This document shows positions 1-6,072 of a stretch of 16,649 bases of DNA, piece after piece (the first letter of the stretch is position 1; each line of letters begins with the position of its first letter). The position numbers were made by a program, and so were the translations under genes. The notes below the pieces were generated by a model. That model had not been told where the DNA came from. It was given only the letters and a program-made list of their open reading frames with translations, and ran no database searches. Source of the DNA: Beroe ovata (taxonomy: Eukaryota; Ctenophora; Nuda; Beroida; Beroidae); NCBI GenBank assembly GCA_946803715.1, contig CAMPET010000034.1, positions 133,015-149,663 on the forward strand, read 5' to 3'.

Positions 1-370
1 ACTGACATGTTTTGGGTCGATAAGGGGTTATGGTGGCCGATAACTCGGGAACTGATCATCGAATTGACCTGAAATTTTGGTTGTCCGAGTTTCTAATGGT
101 CCTTGAACTACGGTAGAAATTTCAAGTCGATCGGTCGATCCGTTTGGGAGCTATCCTCAAATGCTCACTCAAACGGACATGTTTTGGTTCGATAAGGGGT
201 TATGGTGGCCATTAACTCGGGAACCGATCATCGGATTGACGTGAAATTTTGGTTGTCCGAGTTTCTCATGGTCCTTGAGCCATGGTAGAAGTTTCAAGTC
301 AATCGGTCGATCCGCTTGGGAGCTATCCTCAAACGCTCACTCAAACCGACGTGTTTTGGGACGATAAGGG
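1..370. repeat. 172-bp tandem repeat, about 2.1 copies, likely continuing left of the window
   Basis: Two full units (4-175 and 176-347) and the first 23 bp of a third (348-370) are arranged head to tail with a 172-bp period. By eye the two full units differ at about 16 positions, so they are roughly 90% identical with no indels. The array stops abruptly near 370. Because the next exon begins with a splice acceptor, the array most likely lies inside an intron of the phosphatase gene, but it could be a satellite-like block next to it. No coding potential was seen in it. Confidence 0.85.
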
Positions 371-631
371 CCACCAATTAGTATCGACACAAATACTTTG
401 TCACCATTGTATCTTGACACCACTTTCTCCATAGCCTCAAGACCTAGACACCAATTTTCCTGACACCACTATTCTCCAGAACAGCTTTTCGCAGATTTTT
501 GGAGACGGTTGATTTGACATCATTTTTGAGACCGTTGCCTTGACACCACTTTTCCCAGACAACAAATTCTTCGAAAAATTGACACCACGATGACACCACA
601 TTCCTCGAAACATGGACATCACTTTTCACAG
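371..631 (+). other. Intron end with scattered GACACCA motifs
   Basis: This non-coding stretch ends at the splice acceptor (TTTTCACAG, AG at 630-631). It contains many copies of GACACCA or close variants (GACACA, GTCACCA, GACATCA), near 385, 401, 415, 448, 461, 516, 541, 580, 590 and 613, often followed by a T-run. Spacing is irregular, so this is a degenerate repeat field and not a clean tandem array. Minus-strand open frames here have no recognisable domain and I do not call them genes. Confidence 0.5.
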
Positions 632-710
632 GGTTGGAGGATTTCAATGGAGGACGCTCACACTGTTCAGATGTCTGTTGATGGAGATCCAACACACAAC
701 TTCTTTGGTG
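632..710 (+). CDS. PP2C exon a ([10 protein letters not shown])
   Basis: The acceptor is TTTTCACAG at 630-631 and the donor is G|GTAAGT at 711. The exon encodes residues 1-26 of the visible protein plus the first base of the next codon (phase 1). It begins at G of the MQGWR segment and carries the phosphate-binding Arg and the Glu/Asp pair of the first metal-binding motif, ending at ...NFFG. Confidence 0.92.
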
Positions 711-3700
711 GTAAGTTGGACGTAGTGTTTGCCTCCCAAAAACCTCTAATAAACTGAGCAGCTACATATTATGTGATTCACGTCTCATTTAAAGATACTT
801 GATCTTACTCAGTCTAGTCGGCTGACCGGTGACCACTGTCCATGAGTGACGCTGAACCTATCTATCACAGATATCAATACTACGTATCGGAGCTAATAAC
901 AAATGTTATGAGTTTAATCTTATGTATTGCGCTGTCATTGGCTAGATACCTCACGATTTCGATCAGTGATTGGTCCAGCAACACTGATCGGTACATTAGA
1001 TTACATTGTCGAGATTGTGTCTCACATAGTATAGTATAAATTCGGGTCCATTTGTCACCATAACGACGGGTGTCATTCTAACATCTCATGTCACCGTGAG
1101 ACCAGGAGACTCACCAGGAGACTCACCAGGAGACTCATGTCACCGGTTATCACTGTAACACCTCCTGAAACCGTTCAGAGAGGTGAAATTTTAGCACCAA
1201 AATTAAGTGACATGATAGCACTGCTCCACCCAGCAGAACACCCTACAGTGACACCAGATGTCACTGCATCACCAGGTGTCACTGCATCACCAGGTGACAC
1301 TGCATCTCCTGGTGTCACTGCATCACCAGGTGTCACTGCATCACCAGGTGTCAATGCATCACCAGGTGTCACTGCATCACCAGGTGACACTGCATCTCCA
1401 AGTGTCAATGCATCACCAGGTGTCACTGCATCACCAGGTGTCACTGCATCACCAGGTGTCACTGCATCTTCAGATGTCACTGCATCACCAGGTGTCACTG
1501 CATCACCAGGTGTCACTGCATCACCAGATATCCCTGCATTACCAGGTGTCATCTCTGATCATTTCAGTTTACGATGGTCACGGGGGAACGCAATCAGCGC
1601 TCTACACGCAGGAGCATCTCCACTCGAAACTGATATCCCAGCCCTCCTTCAAAACGGGAGATTATAAGGACGCTCTGGTGAAAGCTTTCCTTGACCTTGA
1701 TAGGGAGATGTTAGAAGGTATGGAGAACGCGAAATTATTGACAACCAATTATGCTCAATCCTCGACCATAACCTAAATTTTCAACAGATGCAGTCGCCAT
1801 CTTCAACCCTAAATCCAATGAAACCCTTAATTCGTAAACCCCTCTCTAAAACTCCAATTCGTACCCCCTCTAAACCCTGACATTTTTGAACCCCCTCCCC
1901 TAACTCCCCCTCCCTGACCCCCTACTCCCCTACTCCCTCCGCGTTCAGAACGTTCAGGCAAGTTTTCCTCCTCTGGGTGTACGGCGGTGACACTCCTCAC
2001 CAAGAGCAATACTCTCTACTGTGCTAACTGTGGTGATTCACGTGCAGTGCTCAGCGAGCGGGGACAGGCCGTACCCCTGAGTTATGATCACAAACCTTCG
2101 AACGACGGTAAGAAATATTTCCTTGTGGTTTCCCATATCATGTGAAGTCTTGATCCTTTTTCCCAACCAAAATACCCCTGCTAGACGCTTGTCTATCATA
2201 TGAACGCCAATCCTCACACTCGTCTATCCAACTCTCTCACGCATCCGTAACCCATCCCTCCCCCTTTTTCGTTAGGAGTTAGCCCCACTCGCACTCCTAC
2301 ACTCCCACTCCCACACTCCCTCTTCCACTCCCACACTCCCTCTTCCACTCCCACACTCCCTCTTCCACTCCCACACTCCCTCTTCCACACTCCCACACCC
2401 GTAACGTCCCCCTATTTTCACAGAGGAGTTGAGAAGGATCAGAGCCGCGGGCGGATTTGTTGAGTTTAACAGAGTTAACGGGACTCTAGCACTCTCTCGG
2501 GCACTTGGGGATTTCGAGTTCAAGAGTGCAACCCGGCCACCCAAAGATCAGATGGTTACAGGTTACATTTTGTTTCTTCTTCATCTTACTTTTCTCAATA
2601 GTTTGCTGTGATTTGGGCATTGAAAGCAAAAATTCTGAATAAATGCGGCTGAATATTGCTTTTTAGGAGGTAATTTAAGCAAATTTGCGTCTAAACTGCA
2701 AAGGTGTCGTCCATATTTTGGAGCAAAGAGTGGAATTGGAGAGCTGATTTATTTCGATATTATTCGGTAAGACCTCAATGCATTTTATCCATTAAAAGTG
2801 TGCGCGAACCGCTATCTTTATGAGTATATGTGACCCTCCCCTGAAATTTGATGCAACACAATGCTGACATTGCCTTATATGGCATAATTGCGAAGAGTAA
2901 ACTGATTTTAGGTGTTGCTAATAATAATGCTGGACCTCATTCTACACTATAGGCGTATCCATTCGGCTTCTCTCTCTAGGCTGTATATTTTGGGATCTTA
3001 CAAGAACTACCAGCTTTATAACAGTCCTTCATTTCTGAAATTCAGTAGCTACCTACCGAAAATCAAACATGCTCTGTACGGCATACAATTTGTGTGTCAA
3101 GAATAGTCAAAGGAAGATAAATTACTAATTCCTATAGATTTTTTTCCAAATTCATAAGTCTATCATTGAAAAGAAGTATCGCCCTCTTTCGCTGACCATA
3201 CAGCAGTATATATTGCATGTCAGAAAAATTGCAATTTCTCGATATGTACCTACGCATCATCGGTTTATTACAGGCATCATGTCAGGCTATTTATAGAAAG
3301 CTGAATGCATCTTATCTGTCTAAGTCACGCTTATAGTCAGAATATGTGGCATGATATTTTAAGAAGAAAATGAGTTATCCCAGCTTTGAATTTCTAGATT
3401 TGGTGTTTGATCCAGGATTTGGGATATGTGAGGTATTTATGGAAGGAAAATGGAAATAACATCAAGACGCATCAATAAATTCAAATGTACAAGTGTGCTC
3501 GATCAAAATCTTCATTTAACCGCAATTGTGTAAATGTGTATGAAATTTGGGGATTGAGGTATTTTCTTGTGTTTGGGAAATCCCGATCACAACGTGTAAA
3601 ATTATTACAGTTTTACGGTGATGAGATTTTGTATTGACTCCAGGAAATTTTTGACGCTCAGCATATTTTTCTGTCCGTTTGTTGTATCGAAGTTTTAGAG

Positions 3701-4953
3701 ATGTACAATTCGACGAATTTTCCGATTCCAGAATTTTCCGTCTTGGTTCACAAGATTAGACCTTTTCCGTGATGTTAATCTTAGTCTGAGGTCTAAACTT
3801 CCCTGCAGAAAAAGAAGGTGTCTTCATAAATGGGATATGGCTCTTCATATATGGAATATGGCTCATGTTATTTCTGAAACACGATTCTCGTCATTTTTAC
3901 TTTTTCTGACTGTTGATGATGGGTCCAGGTCGCAGTTCATGCATGAATAATCATGCGTATTTGTACGGCGCGGCGTCATTTCACCGTAACAAACAATTGC
4001 CGTTACCAGCTAGTGCGCCGCAAAATGACCGCCGCGCGCGCTCGGATAGCCTTCAAATGTTCGTGGAGGTAAGCGCGCATTGAATATAGCCACTCAATTC
4101 AAATATTTGATCATACCAGGGTGTCCGAGTGGTTAAGGAGTTGGACTTAAGTTCCAATGTGCAGATGCACGCATGGGTTCGAACCCCATCCCTGGTAGTA
4201 TCTTTTGTACGACGAAATAAGCAAATACCTAGCTAAGGGTTCCTTGTTTAGAAAATAATTTCAATTTTGAAACTCGTTGGAAATTGGAAAGATTCTTCTT
4301 CGACGACTCAATTCCAAGTCCCTCATTTTCTCTCTTTTCAGCTGTCCCGGAAGTGAGCGTCACGGCACTGAACGATAACCACGAGTTTGTGGTCCTCGCG
4401 TGTGACGGTATCTGGGATGTTTTGAGCAGTCAGGAAGTTATCGACTTCATCAGACCTAAAATCGCAAGCGGCCAAGGGTTAGATTCGGTGAGAGACAGAC
4501 TTTTTCTAGTATACATCGGTCGAAGTTCGACTCTTGAATGGACCTCAATCGAACCAAAACCCCCGGATTGAAATTATTCGAAAAGAACACTTTGATGATA
4601 GAAAATGTCGGGGAAATCTCACCACACTCAATTCCCGCAGATCTGTGAATCGCTGCTCTCACGCTGCCTGGCTCCAGTAACCGGAGCTGGAGGAATGGGG
4701 TGTGACAACATGACCGTCACTATCGTTTCATTGCTACAGGTTCAAACACAAGGAAATATTTCCAAAAAAGATATTCGCAAACTTTTGCATACAGCTTTTG
4801 ATTCTTGATATTCCATCGTCTATGTTTTTGCTTTTTTTCTCCTCAAATGGGTGGCTTTCTTTTGGGATTACAAATTCTAACAATATTCTATTCCAAATGC
4901 AGGGTAACGGCTGGGGAAGATTGGTTGAGAAGTGCAACAGACCTCTCATTTGA
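632..4953 (+). CDS. PP2C-family Ser/Thr protein phosphatase (Ptc2/Ptc3/PPM1G-like), seven exons, 5' partial
   Basis: Predicted joined exons are 632-710, 1568-1717, 1949-2107, 2424-2561, 4342-4487, 4641-4739 and 4903-4953. They sum to 822 nt, giving 273 residues and a TGA stop, and the phases match at every junction. PP2C enzymes remove phosphate from Ser/Thr using two metal ions. All hallmark motifs are present in order: [10 protein letters not shown] (residues 1-10), VYDGHGG (27-33), SGCTAV (85-90), NCGDSRAVL (103-111), DHKP (123-126), [14 protein letters not shown] (146-159), ACDGIWD (195-201) and GCDNMT (244-249). The metal-ligand positions E7, D8, D29, G30, D197 and D246, and phosphate-binding R3, are intact. 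The family's first 20 or so residues (up to ...MQ) are missing, so a first coding exon must lie upstream. All donors are GT and all acceptors AG. The GCDNM ending is more like yeast Ptc2/3 and PPM1G than PPM1A, which is inferred from general family knowledge. Confidence 0.93.
1101..1136. repeat. 12-bp tandem repeat, three perfect copies
   Basis: ACCAGGAGACTC occurs three times head to tail without mismatch. It lies 116 bp upstream of the 18-bp array and shares the ACCAGG core with it, suggesting that related short motifs were amplified in the same intron. Confidence 0.9.
1253..1558. repeat. 18-bp minisatellite, about 17 units
   Basis: The consensus is ACCAGGTGTCACTGCATC, with about 17 units and no indels. 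The last two units are the most diverged. Units 1-5 and 6-10 show the same pattern of variants: the third unit of each block has GTGACAC and the fourth starts TCC. This points to a 90-bp higher-order duplication. Since 18 is a multiple of three and the unit has no stop in several frames, it produces long artificial open frames, (VTASPG)n and (VSLHHQ)n on plus and (TPGDAV)n on minus. Confidence 0.97.
1568..1717 (+). CDS. PP2C exon b (VYDGHGG)
   Basis: The acceptor is ATTTCAG (AG at 1566-1567) and the donor is GAAG|GTATGG at 1718. The exon completes the split Val codon, then encodes YDGHGG, with the Asp and Gly of the metal site, followed by the helix that ends ...DLDREMLE. It ends in phase 1. 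Reading past the donor meets a stop at 1774-1776. Confidence 0.92.
1718..1948 (+). other. Intron of 231 nt, C-rich on the plus strand, G4-capable on the minus strand
   Basis: From about 1838 to 1945 the plus strand is almost pure C/T/A, with many runs of 3-5 C. On the minus strand this gives seven closely spaced G-runs between about 1890 and 1940, a classic potential G-quadruplex. The tract doubles as an unusually long polypyrimidine tract for the downstream acceptor. A short echo, AATTCGTA followed by C-rich sequence, occurs twice (about 1830 and 1858). Confidence 0.75.
1949..2107 (+). CDS. PP2C exon c ([19 protein letters not shown])
   Basis: The donor is ACGACG|GTAAGA at 2108 and the exon ends in phase 1. 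Two in-phase acceptors lie 9 bp apart. TTCAG|AACG (exon from 1949) gives ...[16 protein letters not shown], and GTTCAG|GCAAG (exon from 1958) gives ...[14 protein letters not shown] chose the first because it directly follows the pyrimidine tract. The core encodes the beta strands around [19 protein letters not shown] and LSYDHKP, with Asp123 matching the conserved DHKP Asp. Confidence 0.9.
2108..2423 (+). other. Intron of 316 nt with 20-bp minisatellite
   Basis: GTAAGA to TTTTCACAG. Apart from the pyrimidine minisatellite at 2306-2385 nothing else was recognised. Minus-strand open frames with Gly/Glu/Trp repeats are the complement of that minisatellite. Confidence 0.8.
2306..2400. repeat. 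20-bp CT-rich minisatellite, four units plus remnant
   Basis: CACTCCCACACTCCCTCTTC is repeated at 2306, 2326, 2346 and 2366 with no mismatch, followed by a partial, diverged unit to about 2400. It is strand-asymmetric, with C/T and isolated A on plus and G/A on minus. The perfect identity suggests recent expansion. Confidence 0.95.
2424..2561 (+). CDS. PP2C exon d ([14 protein letters not shown])
   Basis: The acceptor is TTTTCACAG at 2422-2423 and the donor is ATGGTTACAG|GTTACA at 2562. It encodes [15 protein letters not shown], then [18 protein letters not shown], then ...PKDQMVT and the first base of an Ala codon completed by the next exon. The same segment order (ERI...GG.V, RVNG.LA.SRA.GD, ..EQ.V) is seen in Ptc2/3-type enzymes. 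Confidence 0.93.
3966..4041. other. CG-rich imperfect inverted repeat upstream of the tRNA
   Basis: GCGCGGCGTCATTT at 3968-3981 is mirrored by AAAATGACCGCCGCGC at 4022-4037, with one extra base in the right arm and a loop of about 40 bp. A smaller GTAAC/GTTAC pair lies inside the loop. The block is rich in CpG in an otherwise AT-rich intron and ends about 75 bp before the tRNA gene. It may be a small fold-back element or a regulatory island; the sequence alone does not decide. Confidence 0.6.
4115..4197 (+). tRNA. tRNA-Leu (anticodon UAA)
   Basis: This is a complete 83-nt class II cloverleaf. The acceptor stem is ACCAGGG/CCCTGGT (7 bp) with discriminator A at 4197. The D-arm has CCGAGTGGTTAAGG. 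The anticodon stem is TTGGA/TCCAA around the loop CTTAAGT, giving anticodon TAA, which reads UUA. The long variable arm has a TGTGC/GCACG stem typical of Leu/Ser tRNAs, and the T-arm is ATGGG-TTCGAAC-CCCAT. A-box-like (TGTCCGAGTGG) and B-box (GGTTCGAACCC) promoters are internal. There is no anticodon-loop intron and CCA is not encoded, as usual in eukaryotes. The gene lies in the sense direction inside a phosphatase intron. Confidence 0.97.
4203..4206 (+). terminator. Pol III TTTT terminator of tRNA-Leu
   Basis: A run of four T follows the tRNA 3' end after 5 nt. This is the minimal RNA polymerase III stop, located where a pre-tRNA trailer would end. Confidence 0.7.
4342..4487 (+). CDS. PP2C exon e (ACDGIWD)
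   Basis: The acceptor is TCTTTTCAG at 4340-4341 and the donor is TCG|GTGAGA at 4488. It starts in phase with two bases that finish the Ala codon and ends on a complete codon. It encodes [33 protein letters not shown] and a linker to ...GLDS. The Asp of ACDGIWD is a metal ligand. Confidence 0.93.
4488..4640 (+). other. Intron of 153 nt
   Basis: GTGAGA to TTCCCGCAG, phase 0. Retention would give a stop at 4569-4571. No repeat or element was seen. Confidence 0.85.
4641..4739 (+). CDS. PP2C exon f (GCDNMT)
   Basis: Phase 0 at both ends, 33 codons. It encodes [12 protein letters not shown], a Gly-rich turn and [14 protein letters not shown], the final conserved metal-binding motif and last beta strand of the PP2C fold. 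The donor is CAG|GTTCAA, weaker than the others. Read-through would add 22 codons and stop at 4806-4808. Confidence 0.92.
4740..4902 (+). other. Last intron, 163 nt, possibly retained
   Basis: GTTCAA to CCAAATGCAG. If removed, the protein ends in the short tail of exon g. If retained, the tail becomes [20 protein letters not shown] followed by DS and a stop. Both give a complete catalytic core. Confidence 0.65.
4903..4953 (+). CDS. PP2C terminal exon g ([16 protein letters not shown] stop)
   Basis: The acceptor is AAATGCAG at 4901-4902 and there are sixteen codons then TGA at 4951-4953. The tail GW.RLVEKC.RP resembles the short helix that follows the last strand in many Ptc2-type phosphatases (compare the W...ER pattern there), which favours this exon over intron retention. 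It is short, so the support is moderate. Confidence 0.65.
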   Translation, partial: GNGWGRLVEKCNRPLI

Positions 4954-5735
4954 GAAGCTAATATTGAAGACGAAGAGCTGATAGAACATTCTTTCTCTCT
5001 AGAACTGGATCAGAATTTGTGTACCGGATAAAAGTTCGTTGATCTGTTATACATGAGTCACTATATAGTTTGCCTTGTGTAAATTTTGTCGGTTTGTAAA
5101 TAGGTTTCAGTAGCAAAGTCAGGCGCATGGTATACAAAAACGAATATGCCATCCAAAAATGTTCATTACAGTGTCAATTTTTGCAACCATCCATCCAAAA
5201 TTCGCAGAAATCTCCCCCAGCATTTCACATGAGAACTTTGATTAAATATTCTGCAAGAATCCATGAATTGGGGCATCAGTTTTATGGCTCAGCGTGAAAA
5301 TTGATGGTATATGAATCATTTGATGCTCTCGAACAGTGAGTTGCGTATGTTTTTGGGTGAAATGGTCATAAAAGATCCGAATCCTGATGTAAAACGGATA
5401 TTTCGTACTTTAGATTCCCTTATCAGAGTGGTTATGTGCCTAGCCGGCAAACACGGTGGAGATCCTTGCTGTACGACATGTTAAACAAGGAGTCGAAATC
5501 GTGGGGTTCCGTACAGACCACTCTGTCACAGAAGTTGATTGCCGAATCACATTATTACCATCTCACCCCATGATAGTTTGATTATATGATGCTTTACATA
5601 ATTATTGGTGAACTATAGCGTTTCTTGTTGTATGGTAAATCAATCGGTGTTTTAATTCGAAGAAAGATCATTAATACCGTTGAAGTAAGGCCTTAAAAGC
5701 AGATTTGAGCATCAAATCCAGCTTTGATAAGAAAT
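4954..5735 (+). other. Phosphatase 3' flank/UTR, no gene seen
   Basis: AT-rich sequence with no open frame I believe in. The only candidate poly(A) hexamer downstream of the stop in this interval is ATTAAA at 5241-5246, which would imply a 3' UTR of about 300 nt. The minus-strand frame at 4958-5152 has no recognisable features. Confidence 0.5.
5241..5246 (+). promoter_or_regulatory. Candidate poly(A) signal ATTAAA
   Basis: A common variant of AATAAA about 290 nt after the phosphatase stop. No AATAAA was found closer, and no strong GT-rich downstream element was noted, so this is tentative. Confidence 0.3.
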
Positions 5736-5751
5736 GAGGTCACGTGACCTC
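5736..5751. promoter_or_regulatory. 16-bp perfect palindrome with CACGTG E-box (CLEAR-like)
   Basis: GAGGTCACGTGACCTC is a perfect palindrome. Its core GTCACGTGAC matches the E-box class bound by bHLH-zip factors of the USF/MITF/TFEB type. It is followed at once by CGCGCGC and, 35 bp on, by a second CGCGCGC, forming a small CpG-rich island in AT-rich DNA. It could be a promoter element of a downstream transcript, but no confident gene start follows. Confidence 0.45.
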
Positions 5752-5963
5752 GCGCGCAAGATAAAGGAGACTCTGAAAACTACTCGCGCGCTCCTACATT
5801 TATCTTTTCATCTATAGTTTGTACATCTGCGTTGTGTGTAGCGCGTGTACATTCGTACATTTATCACACACATTCCATATACACTCATGTGTATTTCTTG
5901 TCCTTGCGTCGATTTAGTTTCCTCAGTTCTATCTTCTAGATCCACTTCTTTCAGACACATCCT

Positions 5964-5991
5964 ATTCTTCACTTCTTTGGAAGTGAAGAAT
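5964..5991. other. Perfect 12-bp hairpin
   Basis: ATTCTTCACTTC at 5964-5975 and GAAGTGAAGAAT at 5980-5991 are exact reverse complements separated by TTTG. No T-run follows, so it is not an obvious terminator. Function unknown. Confidence 0.85.
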
Positions 5992-6072
5992 TAGTGATCC
6001 AAGTAGCGTCTCACTCCCAAATGGAGGAATCGTGGTCTGATCGAATTATTATTGTCCGACCCATATTCCTAC

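Larger units (their letters stand above)
711..1567 (+). other. Intron of 857 nt with two minisatellites
   Basis: The intron runs from GTAAGT to ATTTCAG. It holds a 12-bp repeat (1101-1136) and an 18-bp array (1253-1558) that ends only 9 bp before the exon, so the array occupies the place where a branch point and polypyrimidine tract would normally be. The first 390 bp hold nothing I recognise. Confidence 0.8.
2562..4341 (+). other. Intron of 1780 nt carrying a tRNA gene
   Basis: The intron starts GTTACA, a non-optimal donor, and ends CTCTTTTCAG. From 2562 to about 3960 it is AT-rich with no recognisable element except an AATAAA at 2638-2643 and a short direct echo (ATATGGCTC) near 3835 and 3857. 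From 3960 to 4080 it is abruptly CG-rich, followed by tRNA-Leu. Splicing across it is supported by the exact phase fit of the flanking exons (VT-A-VPEVSV). Confidence 0.85.

Noticed and set aside
842-1039. 65-codon open frame in the intron after exon a
   Set aside because: No domain or believable splice context; it lies within an intron defined by exactly matching exon phases.
1175-1552. Minus-strand frame encoding (TPGDAV)n
   Set aside because: Complement of the same minisatellite.
1137-1667. 176-codon frame encoding (VTASPG)n, mucin-like
   Set aside because: It is produced by the 18-bp minisatellite, which is open in several frames and on both strands; the flanking parts have no recognisable domain and it overlaps the phosphatase exon in the wrong frame.
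1827-2009. Minus-strand Gly-rich frame
   Set aside because: Created by the C-rich plus-strand intron; no gene features.
2214-2544. Minus-strand frames with Gly/Glu/Trp repeats
   Set aside because: Complement of the 20-bp CT minisatellite and of the sense exon d.
2912-3106. 64-codon open frame in the long intron
   Set aside because: AT-rich composition and no motif; expected by chance in 1.8 kb.
4025-4068. Short ATG frame followed by a good GTAAGC donor, as a possible alternative first exon
   Set aside because: Its phase does not fit exon e and joining them gives an early stop.
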